Source: Tanypteryx hageni (Eukaryota > Arthropoda > Insecta > Odonata > Petaluridae). From it: 64,000 bases of DNA. Made by a program: the position numbers and the translations under genes. Each line of letters starts with the position of its first letter. The stretch's first letter is position 1. The DNA lies in NCBI GenBank assembly GCA_028673005.1, contig CM054113.1, positions 213,395,504-213,459,503 on the forward strand. Reading direction: 5' to 3'. Of this stretch, positions 33,801-48,800 are shown piece after piece. The notes beneath the pieces were generated by a model. The model saw only the letters and a list, made by a program, of their open reading frames with translations. It was not told the DNA's origin and searched no databases.

Positions 33801-36800
33801 TGGATAGAAAATTGTTATTATGGAAAAGTTTGGTGTCCAGAGCAAGATGAAAAACATTGCCCATGAACTTAAATAGTTACAAAGTTTTATATTATATGTA
33901 ATTTTGTGTAATTAAAAAAATTATACTCTTAAAAAATTATAGCTCAGCAGCTGCAAGTTTTTAAAAATGTATAACCTCATATGGGAGTGCAGCTTACCTT
34001 TTGCACTTGTCCTGCTAACCTCTCCCTTTTTGAAAAATTGATTTGAAGTGTCTAATTGCTTGCAGAAAAAATTAATCCTCTTATTTGCTCTTTGATTTCC
34101 TTATAGGGTACTCCTTGTGATTTGGTCACTGGTGAAGAAAGACGATATGCTAATGATGATAATGAGTCCTCCAACCATGTGTCTTGTACAGTTGAGATGA
34201 CGAACGTGAATGCTCCATGTGAGTGTGAATATTTTAATTTACGGATGAAATGAAAAATGTTGTTTACTTAATAGTTTTAGCGGAACTTTTTTTGGAAAAG
34301 CAACTACATTTTTTTAAAACCTAGTTTGTTGAATATACAAGCCCTTTTTGTTGGATATTGTTAATTTATTAACAATATCCGTTATACTTTTCATTTTTAA
34401 AGTAATCATTTGTATATGAAATTTGTTTATATTATTATAGGATATTCAAAAATAGTACGAGTTTTTGTTTTTTTCTCTGAAACATAACTATCAAAAGCAC
34501 ACCTGACTGTGGCCCATGTTTTTTAGCATATAAATATCTATTCGAACCCTTAGCAAGAAATGGTAAATGTTTTAAGAAAATGTTAGTTTGATGATAGGTA
34601 GTCTTGTAGATTGTAAATGATGATGACAGAATTGGAGTAAGTAAAGGAATGTTTGATGGGATGTAGTGCAGTGGGGACCTTGTGAGCCCCCTCACCAATG
34701 TGGTAGCCCTGACTTGACTCTAGAAAACTCAAGAAAAATTACTCTATTCAACAGGTATAACATATTGGTATTAATTTATGTATGATGTAATTTATAGTTA
34801 TTTATAATACTAATAATGTATAAGTTCTCTCCTCCTGGCTTTGGCCTACTAATGGCAATTAAGCTGAACTAAATAGTTGAACAGTTGGCTCTGTTTTTGC
34901 AACATAGGGACATTTGATTAAATAAATTTCTGCTAGGTCTTTTAAAAATCCCTTAACTTAACGTTGTGTGCTATACTATTGCATTTTCTTTGTTTCAACA
35001 GATGAAGTTGCTGTTATAGATGAAATACAGATGCTAAGAGATGGACAGAGAGGGTGGGCATGGTCCAGGGCATTGCTTGGAGTCCTGGCTAATGAGGTTC
35101 ATCTTTGTGGAGAAGAAGGTGCTATTCCACTTGTAGAAGCCCTTATGCTAACTACTGGGGAAGATGTTCAAGTAATACAATTGATAATTTTGTTTCATTT
35201 GATAATAGCAATGGTGTTGTCACCTTTTGAAACGGATTTTCTTTCTGTGGCAGCAGCTCTTGATACTGTTTATAATGTTGAATTCTGATGTTGCCAACTG
35301 TGAGATATTTGAATTATGAAGCCTGAACTATGGATCTTAGAATTACCATTGACAAATCCATGGGTTCTGTGTTTTCTTTTTTAAGTACTCATATTGAAAT
35401 CATTACAGATGCTAGTGATGATTAATATGATATGATACATTGAAACAGCTTTGTAAACAGTGTTAACCCTTGCATTGATGATGCCTCTTGAAAAATATAT
35501 TTCAAAAATATTTTTTAATGGAAATTTTTAAAATTTTGACTATTGTAGATATTGGTGGTATTTTTCCTATGTTTGATAAGGCTTTGCATTTGGTGCTGTG
35601 CTCTAGAGCAGGGGTTCTCAACCTTTTATCTCCATTGGGCACTCACCACATCATGGGAGAGGGAGGCGGGCATAACCATATATGCACATAAAATTGAATG
35701 TTTTTAATTGAATTCTGAGGAAAGCATAACAAACTGGTATTAATAGTACCTAACATCCTTTCTGGCGCCTTTTTAAATAAATGTAAAATATTTTCAGTAT
35801 GCCCTTCCATCCGTGTGCAGAATTTTGAAGCAATGAGAAGAGCTGGGAAGCTAAGATTTTCAGGATAGTTTTGTCTGGTGACAGTCATGAACTGTATCGA
35901 GTCCGTTCATGCTTTCATCAAGATTAAGGGAATACCAGCCACATTTTTTTAGATCAGTCTGCAGTTTAACTTTAATATCATGCAAAATGGCATTCACTCC
36001 TTCAGTAATTGTGTCATATGAAAGTTGAAATTTTTTATTGCAGATTGCTATATTTGAAAATCCATCAAAATGTTGCTCACCGCTGGCAATGAATGCTTCC
36101 TTAATAAGTTGGCCATCTTTAAGCAGTTTTTTCTTGGATGCTAATAAATGGGCAATTTTAAAAGAAGCGTTGTTAGAATTTACAACAGGCTTGGTAAATG
36201 TAGATTTCTGCTCCGATAATTTAGATGTCAAGCCACTAACTTTTTTTAACCCAGTGGAAAATGCATATCAAACGATGAATGACGAGCCTTGAAATGTATT
36301 TCAATATTGTGTCTGTTTGGCATTGCCAAACTATTATAGCAGCAGGCACCATGTTGAGAATCTCTGCTCTAGAGATTACATTATTTTAAAGAAAGTATAT
36401 TTTTTAGATTAAATCAATGATAATTAAGGCATTTACAATTAAAGAGAAGCATCAATGATCAAGATAACTGCAATTGTCAAAAATTTGTTTAGAAAACCAA
36501 ATGTGTTTTGTGACTACTTTGTAGACCTTGTTTTGTATCTATTGGTATTATCTTAAAAAGATGAATTAAAATTGCCTGTCCTTGGATGAATTTTTCAATG
36601 TTCAAGGAAAATTTGCCTTTTTTAATCCTTTGAATTTTAGTGTGAAATTAAGATTATAAGTTTATTTGGAAATACAGCCACTCCCTGGTATACGTAAGCC
36701 CCGATATATTGCGTTATGCTCTGAACATAAAGTTACCATATATACTCGATTATTTTGCGACCCCGCATAATTTGCAATCCCTTATTTTTGCCTCAAAATC

Positions 36801-39800
36801 TTGTTTTCATCCTGTGTATCATGTAATGTGCAAGTTGGAATTTTTGAATTCAGGTAGCACGACCTTCAGTTCCCCCTAAAATATAGTGCATTTTCTTTAG
36901 CTCATTTCCATACGATTTCTATCTTGATGAAAGTAAAGAGAAAGCATTCAAATGTATACCTGTGCTTCTAATTGAAAAAATATCTTTTAATTACCTTTAT
37001 TTACGTAATAATGAAGGGAAAATGAGTGAATAACTGTAATTATCACAGTTCATAGTTCACCAATCAGAAATGTTTTAAGAATGTTGTGTTGTGGGAACAG
37101 CTAAGAGCTAAACAACTGCCTGCCTACTAGCACATCTTTAACTATCGTACAATCATAACACAATTATGTTGCCATTGATGGTTTCTACCTTCCTCCTCTC
37201 ATTTCTTTTTAAAAATTCATTTACTCATATTAAATGGTTAAAAAATGTACAATTGACAACTCAGTCTAATACCGTAAATGTTAGAATGTATTGCAGGAAT
37301 GGCTACCTTATTTTACCGAGATCTTTGCTTGTAAACAAACATTTATTCTTACATTTATTTTATGAATTATTGGTATTGTGAATATTTCTTTTTCTTTTCA
37401 TAATGGAGGTTGAAAGATTAAATAAGGTTATATGAGAACTTGATTAAATCTACATACATAATAATAAGTTACTTAAAAATTAGAAGTTGGTGAGGCAAGG
37501 CCTCAGATCGAGGTTACGGATATGGCTACACTAAGAAATATGTTCAAAACAAGAGATGATTTCTCCGTTTCAAAAACATACCTTGTGTAATTTGCTACCC
37601 CTTAATTTTTGGCTAAAAAATAGGTCTCAAAAAGTTGCAAATTATGTGAGTATATACGGTAGTTCAGTGTGCACGAAGGGATACAGTGGCAGAGATGCTG
37701 GGTGGCTGGCATCTCCCATAGATCTTAAATGCATCAATGTATTCAAGATCTATGGCATCTTCCACAAGGCGCTTACTTTTGGATATTATTTAGACCCTGG
37801 GTCTGCACTTCTGCCTACCTTACAGCTACCACTGTTCAGCATGCCATCTAACATCCGCTGTTCCAACTAACTCTGCCTATCAGCAATATTGCCACCGTTC
37901 ACTGCTTGTGAGGCTGGAACTTTTTGCGGTTACTGTTTTCCGAGTGAGGGATAGCACAGGGTCTAAATAATTTCCTTAATTTATCTGCTTAGAATGATTT
38001 TTTCCCATTGACTTATTTACTGTACTGTGTGGGTAGTTAGGCAAATTCCGACTTAGGTCAAACTCGGGTTACGTAAAGGTTTGCAGAACAGAACCCTTAT
38101 GTAAGTCGGGGAGTGGATATTTTATTTAATGATAGGCCAACATGCTGGTAATATGAACATTTGTTTCCCCAATACAAAATCTTCAAAATTACTTTCTTCA
38201 GTGGAAAGCAAAAGAAATCAAGATGATAATTTTCTTCAAAAAACATCACCCAAATTCTCTTCTGGTCTGTGACCATGCTAGTAACAGGATATATTTTGGT
38301 GTTGTTTTCCATAATGGAAATTTTTCAATCATCATATCAGTATCTAACTTGTATTTTACTTCCATGTCACTTCTTTCCAGATTCATACTCTTAATCCTCC
38401 TCATAAAACAGATCAACCTCACTGTCTGCATTTTTAAGGTTGAAGTAAGAATGGTCAAAAAATCTAAAAAAAAGCATTCCTTATTGCAATACATTGGAAT
38501 TTAAAAATTTCCTTATTTGATTTAGCACTTAACCTGATTGTTAATAATTTTAAAATGTTATACCTATGCTTGTCTGTTTTTTGGGAAAACTGCAGGTCTA
38601 CAGGTATAAACGTCTTACGGAACTAGAGGTGGAGAAGAAAGCATTGGGCTCGTTGGATGATGTTTGCCCTGGCGATTGCATTGTGTGCTTCAGTAAAGCA
38701 GATGTTTATTCTGTATCTCGACGCATTGAGAGTCTGGGACGTGAAGTGGCTGTCATTTATGGTGGCCTCCCACCTGGAACAAAGCTGGCTCAAGCACGGA
38801 AGTTCAATGATCCAAATGATGCATGCAAAATCCTTGTGGCAACTGATGCTATAGGAATGGGTCTGAATTTGTGAGTTAACGTTTTGGATTCATATTTTTG
38901 TGTGATTGATTCCAGTAAAGCCATGATATTAATTTTTTTTGCTTAAAAGGAAATGCTATTTAAATGAATATTTTCATACTGCAAATGTGGTTGTGATAAA
39001 AAAATTACGGTTTTGTTAAATTATTTGTGATTTTGAATATCAGTCTTTACAGTTAAATTCTTTTGTATATTGCATGTTAAAAGTTTTGTACATATGAAGT
39101 AAACTGTGAATTTATTATTTGTGTAATTTATCTGTTTAAAAATAGCGAAAATTATTCATGTGGTAAAGGTGAATTTTAGGGAGTGTAGTCATTCATTTTG
39201 ATTATTTAAATGCCTCTGTAATATTATGCATAAATTTGGAAGAGATTTAATCTAGAGGAGAAAATTAATTTATTGGGGCATTCTTGTCATTTAACCCCTT
39301 CAGTGTTACACCTGGAAAAGTTCCGTGATTCACTCTCTGTTTCTACTCGGTATATCCCGGAACAGTTCCGTCCTCAGTGCAGTGCTCCATGTATTATTTC
39401 CCGAAGCATTTCCGGGCTGTGTTACTGCTGTTACACATGGTTCTTATCTTTGGTGGAATATGGCAGCACAGTATGGAAGCATTTGCCGAGGCTTTCTATG
39501 TGTAATTACGAAGTTGATGTGTTTTATATTGTGGTGCTTTAGCCCCAAAAACATCTAACTCTAAAATGGCTGACAGATATGTGAATAAATATTTTCTCCT
39601 ATACTACATATAGAGAAAGTAAAGCAATGAAAATTTTTGGTAGATACCATTATTTTATCTTGATCATTCATTGTAAAAACATCAATTAAATGTGTAGTCT
39701 TATTTCATACTCGAATTTAAGACGCACATCGATTTTTTCATGATGAAATTTGGAAAAAATCTTCATCTTGAATTCGAGTAAACATGATAAGTAAGTTAAC

Positions 39801-42800
39801 ATCAATTTGTCATTTAAAATTTCACATAGGTAATTCATTATTCTTAAGTTGAAGAGTTAAACTTGAAGGCATAAGTTGTTATTTTTTCCCATTTGCAGTA
39901 AGTGTTGTCATACCTGACTTTATTTTTCAAGTTTTTATCCTTTAACATTAAAAAGTTGCTTCAATATCCATAAATTACAGGAGCATCAGGCGAGTTATTT
40001 TTTATTCTCTTATCAAACCCTATGTGAATGAAAAAGGAGAAAAAGAAATGGACATTTTATCAGTTTCTCAAGCTTTGCAAATAGCTGGAAGAGCTGGACG
40101 GTATGGCACTCAGTTTGAAAAGGTAATTAATTCTTATCTATCATGAATTTACCTAAGAGTTGGTAGCTTACACTGAAGGTTTAATTCATCTTTGTAATTA
40201 TATCGGCAATCTCAAATTTTTAATATCATGTTTAGGAAAAGTTGTTAGGAATTTAAATTATGTGAAGTATTACAATAAAAAAATAGCAAAATCTAAAATA
40301 ATTCTCCTTAAAATTTGCTTCGATGCATGAAATTTTTAATTCAGCCTTAAATTTTTATATATTATTTACTTAAATTTTTATATATCATATAATTTCTTTT
40401 AGGGATATGTCACAACTTTCAAACCAGATGATCTTCCGACACTCAAGAATTTACTCTCTCAAACTCCTGATCCCATCAATAAAGCTGGATTACATCCTAC
40501 TGCAGACCAAATAGAGCTGTATGCATACCATCTACCAAATTCTACATTATCAAATCTAATGGTAAAGAATTTGCCTATTATTATGTTTTTAAAAATAATT
40601 ATGAACTGCTAAATATCAAGGTTATGTTAATATCTTTAATCAAGGCACATTATTGGAATGCTAATGATGTCTTTTAAAATCTGTTTTCTTCATATCTACC
40701 AACAGGACATCTTTACCACACTTTGCACGATGGATGACTCTCTTTATTTCATGTGTAATACGGAGGACTTCAAGTTTTTGGCTGATATGATACAGCATGT
40801 TCCATTGCCACTTAGAGCACGATATGTCTTCTGCTGTGCCCCTATAAATAAACGAATGCCTTTTGTTTGCTCCATGTTCCTCAAGGTAAGACAATGGTAC
40901 AAAACCATAAAATTGAATTCATAACATGCCATAAATTAAAGAAAAATTACAGTGGATATATTGTTTATAATTATATAAGCTTGAGTGATTTGAACTACTG
41001 TTATAATTTTAAAAATACGGTAGAAATTGATTATAACGAGATCATGACAAATGTGAGCAATTAAAAAAGGAATGGTTAGAAATAATGTATTTTAAACCTT
41101 AAACGCCGAGCGTGCCTGTACGGGAACACAAAATGTGATCGCTCAATGCCACCCGTGATACCATTATGAAAGCAAACTGTGAAGTCTAATAGAGATTATT
41201 TTTTTTTGTTGGTTAAAATTAGGGCCAGAAAACCTTTTCTTGTGAAGTTTTGATGCTAAAATATTATTACTTATCAATTTTCACAGATCGAATCTTTCGT
41301 ATTTTCTCAAGTAATTTCGGATGTGAACCCTAATGCTGCCTGCTGAATTACCTGCATATGTCAATGTGGCCCACCTAAGTAACCGCAACTGCTAATGAAT
41401 CAAAAGTTTACCATTCCTGTTCTAGTCACACACTTCGAAAACAAACTTCATAGGTTGCGCGCATAGTAGCTTCCACTGCCCACTTACCACTTTCCCGTGG
41501 TACACAGCCTTAGAAATTGGCTGCATATTTTTATATAATTTTGCAATTAAGTGTCTTATATAAATAGAGAGGCCATAAAAAATAGTTCCGCAACCTTTCA
41601 ATACATGATTCCCGATGTACTGTGGGTTGCCTGTAACGTGGGTGTTCTTATTGCTCCCAATAACCACGTTGTAATGGGGTTTTACTGTAATTTGAAAATA
41701 AATCTAATTTAAATCGCTTTTATTTGAGCAAAGGATAAAAAATGATTTTTTCTAACATACACATTTCATATTTTTCAAATTAAATAGTTGAATTCATGTA
41801 ACCTTATTGAATTTAAATCAAAATAATTAAAAAATCAAAAACAAGTATAATTTATGTACTGAATTATACTAAATAAAATCTTAATTAATGTTTTGTGAGT
41901 AAAAACTAAATTCTGTATTTCTTTATATGGAAGGTGGTTGAGAAATTTGTGACAGTTTTAAGGGTGGAGAGGGGTTTTAAATTTTGTGACGATACGTGAA
42001 GTGGGAGAGGGGGCTTAAGGATTCAATTTTTGCATGACGTAATATATGGATGCTCCTCACATGATGAATTCAGCAGGGCTGTGCCAGAATTTTTTACAAA
42101 AATTTTTTGGTTCGGTTCAAGAAATTAATTTTGAAATTCTAACAAACTTGATCTGAAAATTTTAACGGCATATATGGCTATCGCTTTACATGCAAATACT
42201 GTTTGTGATTCATGGGGTCTTGACGCAGTCTTTGAAACAGTGTATGGAATTTGCCTTCACATTACACCTTGATAAAAATATATCATGCACCCTAATTCTT
42301 TTTTTTTTCTTTTCTCCTAATTTCTTCGCACATTGCTGCCAAAATATATACTTCCACATTCAAACTGTCTGACATCTTGGTATGTTGTGATAATCCTCTC
42401 GCCAGAATGTGTCCATGCAAGCCTACAAGCCTGAATGGTGTCCCCAAAAAGAATCCTAGACCTGACCACGGCCCCATCACAACCCGACTGCAACCAGTGC
42501 TCTAGACTGAATCAGCCTTTATAGATCTGGGGAACTTTTTGTGTCAGCATTTATTGTTTTTATTGAGGTTTTCCCTACTCCACATTGCTTTCTTTCCATG
42601 AGTTGCCCACAACAATTCTTTTGTTTACCCTTCGTTATGTCATCAGGTGTTGTTCTTACTACAAAATTTGTGGCTAAGTGTTTACACCACACCATAACTA
42701 GAAACTATCATTTCACAAAGAAACAACCGATTGTGTTTCTGCCTGAGCAACAGTTGGGCTATATGCATGGCTAAGAAAATATTTTTCTATAATGCTGTAT

Positions 42801-45800
42801 TTTTCAAATCCAGTAAGATGATTCACACAAATGTACTTTTTGTTTCTGAAAAGAAAACTGGAAGATCAAAACCTTATGTGTATTGTGCTGAAATATATAT
42901 TTTCAGACAGTGTACAATTACTTCATGCATTGACATTTCTGAAATCCAAGATGAGAAAGGAAGATGATGAAGACAGTCCAATAAAATTTAAGAAGTCTGT
43001 TTTTACCTCTCAGTTTTTATAGTTGATGTTCAATTTTTATTTAAAGCTTATTTTCACTTAACATACAATGCAGCATTCTGTTCCTTGCAAAACTTTGCTT
43101 CTATTTATCCACATTAATGTAGTTATATTACTAAAAATTCTAGTAGTTGAGCTGATTAACTCCTCAACGCCGTCCAGCATGTCATTACATCGAGCGAAAA
43201 CTTCACATGCCGACTAGTTAGTACGTTGAGCAGCATTTTTGCTGCGCTGGAAATTATTCAATCTTAAAAACCTTGGTATGTTTTAAAAGAGGAATAATAA
43301 TAATATTTTATTTATCAATTTTTCTTATTTTTTATAAAGAATTCAAATTTTGTGAATATTTTTTTTGTAGCCATGCGATTCCTTCTTTGTGAATGTACAG
43401 GATATCTAAAAAAATGTGTACACATTTAATAATGAATATCTATTCACGTATTCTAGATGGAACCAAAATTGAATGTCCTCTAAATAGTGTGGCATGAACT
43501 TACCAGATGGCATTAGCCCCAATGAAAAACTGCAGTACCTTACCCGTGATTCAGAGCATAATACAAAATGGCGGAGGTTTACTTGACGTTCAAAAAACCC
43601 AACTTAATTTTGAAATGGTACTGGAAATTCGAGAAAGCAGACTCAGTGTCCAACGTACATTCAAATATACCCATGGCCGTGAGTGCCTAAATTTGGTGTA
43701 AATTTAAGCATACCAATGGGCAATAAGGGTTAAATTGAAACTAGTAAATGACAGAGCTGAAACTTGGAGAGTATATAGTATATTTCTGTACTGTTGTCTT
43801 AATTTTTCTTTAGATTTGAGATTTTTTTACTTTCTTCATACGTAGTTTAGTGAAAAGTATTGTTTCCATGAAAAAAATTGATTTCGAGATTTCAACTGAA
43901 ATGCACACTTTGAGGTCCCATGAACATGCTTTGACAATTTTCTCAATTATGTCTGTGTGTGTGTGTGTGTCTGCGTGTGATAGGAATTTCGTGGATGTTC
44001 TTAACTCAAAAAGCAATAATAAGATCAGTGCGAAATTTTTTATTTAACATTTTTATTGGAGGGACAAGAGCTGATTAGTTTTTGGTTAAAATTGGACAAC
44101 CAGAATTGGGTGCTTACTCTTGTCACTTATCTGTTTCTGTTTCTTGACCAACGATCTTCAGACCTAGACTGTTCTAAAGAAAAATAAACAAAGTTTCCTA
44201 TTCTTATCATAGCATTTTGCCTGTGATACAAAATCGCTCAAGTAATACATTTAAATCCTATTTATTTGAAAATTTTAAGCTTTTTAATGATATGTTGCCT
44301 AACCAACCGTATCATTGTTATACCTCAAGATTGTATTGTCACCTTAATCCTTATACTATATGCATAAGGAATGCGTGCATTGAATGCTTTATTACGAGAG
44401 AAAGAAGGAGAGAGACAGAGAGGGAGAGAGAGACAAGCATAAATGTTACATAGATTAAAAATAATTTTGGGCTATAAGAATTGTATAGCATAATGTATTT
44501 CTTTGTCAAACAATTTCTCTTCGCCCAAAACTATTTTTACTCTCTGGAACACTCAATTATGTGAATTTTATATTTATTGCTTACTTTTTAGTGCATATAA
44601 AAGTTGGTTTCATTAATTTTTATTTAAATTTTAACTGAATTCTTAATTCACGCATACACATCATATTTGACGGGCAATTACCCTAGTATCCAATATTTAT
44701 TCACTTGCAAGTAATGCATAGATCAGCGGTCAGCAACCTATGACCCGTGGATCAGAAGGTGACCCACCAACATGATTTAGGTGACCCGCAGTCGATCATC
44801 CCCTGCAGGTCCAGACTGTTGAGAGCTCTAACACCAAACGCTTTAGGATTGGAGTGCATGCATGTAACATCTGAGCTGATGCATGCACAACCACTTTGCC
44901 TGTGTCGGCCGCTACTAGACTAAAAATAATGGATTCATAAATGATTTTTTATTTTTTTCCATAATTTTCAGTACCAATTAACTGCTATGACCCATCAAAA
45001 CAATCCGAAAACCAAGATTTGACCCACCGTAGAAAAAGGTTGCCAACCTGTGGCATAGATAAAAGATCAGGATTGTGCCCCCAAAACTTTGGCACCCCGG
45101 GTAGCCGCCTGGGTCACCCATAGCTCGGGACGGCCCAGTACTCAGCACCAGTAATAAGTCCTAGTAAATTCACTGCCTTGTCCACATGGATGTTCAGATT
45201 TTCAGAAGACCAGTACAAACAATTATGTCAGTTCACTGTACCATTGATCTTGAATGTTGTCTCGTCAGATCAAACAATCATGTCCACAAACTTTGCATCC
45301 TCATCCACCTTCCTTTGAAACCACTCACAAAACTCAGCTCTGCAATCAAGATCGTCTTCAATCATTGCATGTAACAGCCTCGGCACATAACATTTGAAAC
45401 CACTCACAAAACTCAGCTCTGCAATCAGGATCGTCTTCAATCATTGCATGTAACAGCCTCGGCACATAACATTTTCACTTAGCAGTTTTGAGAATCTGGT
45501 GTACACTTGTATTTCTGATTTCAGTCTCACGTCCACATCGCCTTACAGATGTTTTTTTTCTCATCTCCACCACCTTTGTACTTCAGCTCTCTGTCATTTA
45601 CTATGGTTTCATTGGTTTCAATTTAATCCTTATTGTCCATTGGCATGCTTAAATGTACATCAAATGTAGGCACTCATGTCCACGAGTATATTTAAATGTA
45701 TGCTGGGCACCGAGTCTGCTTGAAGAATTCATAGACCTATGATATCATCCAGACTATGGAATGATGTGATATCCTAAGATATAATAATTTATACAAATGT

Positions 45801-48800
45801 AAGCAAAATATTTATATATCCCAACTATATTGGCTGTGAGACAGAGCAGCAGGAATTTAAATGCCACACAATAAGAGTTAAGCAAGTGCACAGACATGCC
45901 AAAGTGAAAGTATAAGCACATTTTTAAAAAACATGCTAAAAAGTACTAGTGTTTTGATGAATTGTGAAATTTATGATATTACATAATTGGAAAATATTTT
46001 AATGAGTGTTATATTCTATTCTTTTTACTTTAACATTGTAATATGTTTCCTGATAAATATTCTTGTTATAGTTTGCTAGGCAGTACAGCAGAAATGATTC
46101 ATTGACATTTGACTGGCTTTGCCGACATATTGGATGGCCATTTTCTCCTCCTCGCACAATTATCGACCTGGTCCATTTAGAAGCTGTCTTTGATGTCCTT
46201 GACCTTTACTTGTGGTTCAGGTAAGTCCGAATAAGTACCATGTTGAGTCATTGCATGTTGAGCCTTAGCAATCTTTCTCTAATTACATGTTAAAAAAATT
46301 TTACTGTACATTTAAAGTTGTATAAATGACATTTTTACATAAATCTTTTTACTTTCTTCCTACACATTATAGAGAAAGTATTGTTTTTGTGAAAAAATCA
46401 AGATAATTATTTATAATAGTTAATAAAAATTAAAATTTTAACTTTTGTTTTTATTACTGAATCTCAATAATATAAACGATCTATTTGCATTTACAGGAAT
46501 GAAGGATAAGTAGAAATACATTCTGCCAATAGATGGCAGTATGGTATATGACTGATCTTTCTTAAATTAAACAAATGATTGAATAACTCAAAACTTAACA
46601 CTGCATTTATTGGAAAAGGTTACATTTAGGTTTTATAAAACATAAAATTCCTCGTATTCTTTATTCGACCCAAAGAGTTCATGAAATTCATCACGAGCAA
46701 CTTGAGTACTGTCAACATTGTAAGGATTCCACTCTGGATCAGATGCTGTAGATTCCAGTTCATTATCATCTTCCCACAATAAATTATCTTCTCCCCATCC
46801 ATGGAATTCGATATTCCACATTTTTTGAACGACTTGATGATGGTTTCTGTTTTAATATCATCCCAAGATTTATTATCCATTCACACAAAACATTAAGCAT
46901 GGCAGCACGTTCAGTTCCACTCTTTGTAAAAGTCTTTTCTCCGTCAACCATCCACTTATTCCATTCAGCACGAATGCAGTCCTTAAGTAGCTTATTGAGG
47001 CACACATCCAAAGGTTGAAGAAAAGATGTTGTACCCCCAGGTATAACTGCAATTTTCATATTGTTTATTTTCAAGCGCTTCTTGATGTCTTTTGTTACGT
47101 GGGATCAGAACATATCACATATAATTAAGCGGAGGCCACCGGGATGTCTATTCCAGACAATATCTATCCTTTTAATTCAACAGTTCGGTTGCTGGGCATA
47201 TCAAAATTAATAGGTGTTTCGTCTATGTTACCAATATAAGATAATGGATACTTATGTGTTTGCCACTTTCTAATGACAAATTGCTGGAAACTGGTAATTT
47301 TGTCGTCGAGATCTTTCGGAAGTTTCTGTGCGATCTTGGTTTTCTGCCGCAACACCAGAGATCTTCTTTTCAAAAAGCAGATACACCAACTAGATGTTGC
47401 CCTAAATTCTGAGCTTAGTTCTGGATATGATTTTGCCCACTTAAGCACGTATACACGTATTGGGTTTCGAGTGACAATGTAGCCATTCTTTTGATTTTCA
47501 AGAATCCATTCCGAAACATGTTCCTCAACATCAGGCCAATGACAGCTGCCGGCTCTCATGGCACATTTTGTCTTTGGCATCTTCATAATTACAGATTCAT
47601 TCTTTCTGCAGTCTCACACCAGCTTTTCACTAACACCAAATTTTCTTGCTGCAACACAGTTATTTGATGATTTAGCGAATTTCACAATGTAACTTGAAAC
47701 CCACTTCGTACTTCATTCTTTTTGAAGGCGAAGCCATGATGAGGGTATTCCAATTTTACCACATCAGTGTGACCAACTGTCCTGCATTCATATTTTATTG
47801 AATTTCACACTCGTAGAGTAAATTTCAATAGTATTGTTAACAGCTGACATCAAAGCATAGGAAACTACATTTCATGGGTCAAGCTCCACAAGAATAACTG
47901 TTTCTTATTTGTTGAAATTAAAATCCTGTCTCATGGAAGGATCAAGAAGAACGGCATGGACTATAAACAATATTTACATAATTTAATTATTATGTTTATT
48001 TCAGAGTTTGGTTAACACTTGGATTGAAAACCATGATTTTGTCTGAAAAAAAATCTGATGTGTCCAACACATAACTTTCTCCATTAGGGTTCGTAGGTTA
48101 TAGTCTCTCTATTATATAAGGAAATAAAATTGCAGCTTATATGATAGAGCAATACTTAAAAGTTTCTCTCACATTAGGAATTTTTCAATATATATATATA
48201 TATATATATATACCCGTAATGTTATGCTTTAAATTGCTGATTAACCTGTTGATGGGTACGATCATACATGTACGATTTCAACTTGAGCGCCTTACATAGG
48301 AAAAAGGAACTTCTTTTATAGTCCAAAATCTACCGTGTATTGTGCTGACATCTTCTTTCAGTTGTTCTGTACTTTTTCTATCAAGGTAAACACAACGAAA
48401 AAGTTTTTTTGCGGTTTTCCCCATTCACCTGCCTAGCATTTGGCTTACAGTGTAAACCCATGATGGCTGCTTATGGTGTTAGTAAGATTCGTGATGCAGA
48501 TATCAGCGAAATATTGATGTCTGTAGAGTCAGAGGATGATAGTGATACAGTAAAACCTCTGATTAACGAAATTCAAGGGACCCAATTTTTCGTCTATTCG
48601 TTATTCGGAAATTCGTTGATCGGAAGTTATTGGGTGTTGCATAACTTCAGGGGCCTGTTAGATTATACGGGAGCAACGGGGTTATCCAAATGAAGGCGTA
48701 TGCGCAAATACGGCGTAACTCTACTAAAATACGCCCATTTTCACGTAAAAGTATCACATAAGTGGACGATATTCAAAATGCGCCCTCAATGTTTAATAAC

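Noticed and set aside
35172..38595. A missing SUPV3L1 exon between DEIQ and the second RecA domain
   Set aside because: Exon 5 ends EDVQ and exon 6 begins VYRYKRL in phase 0, which matches the continuous human order (EVEV-RDYKRL).
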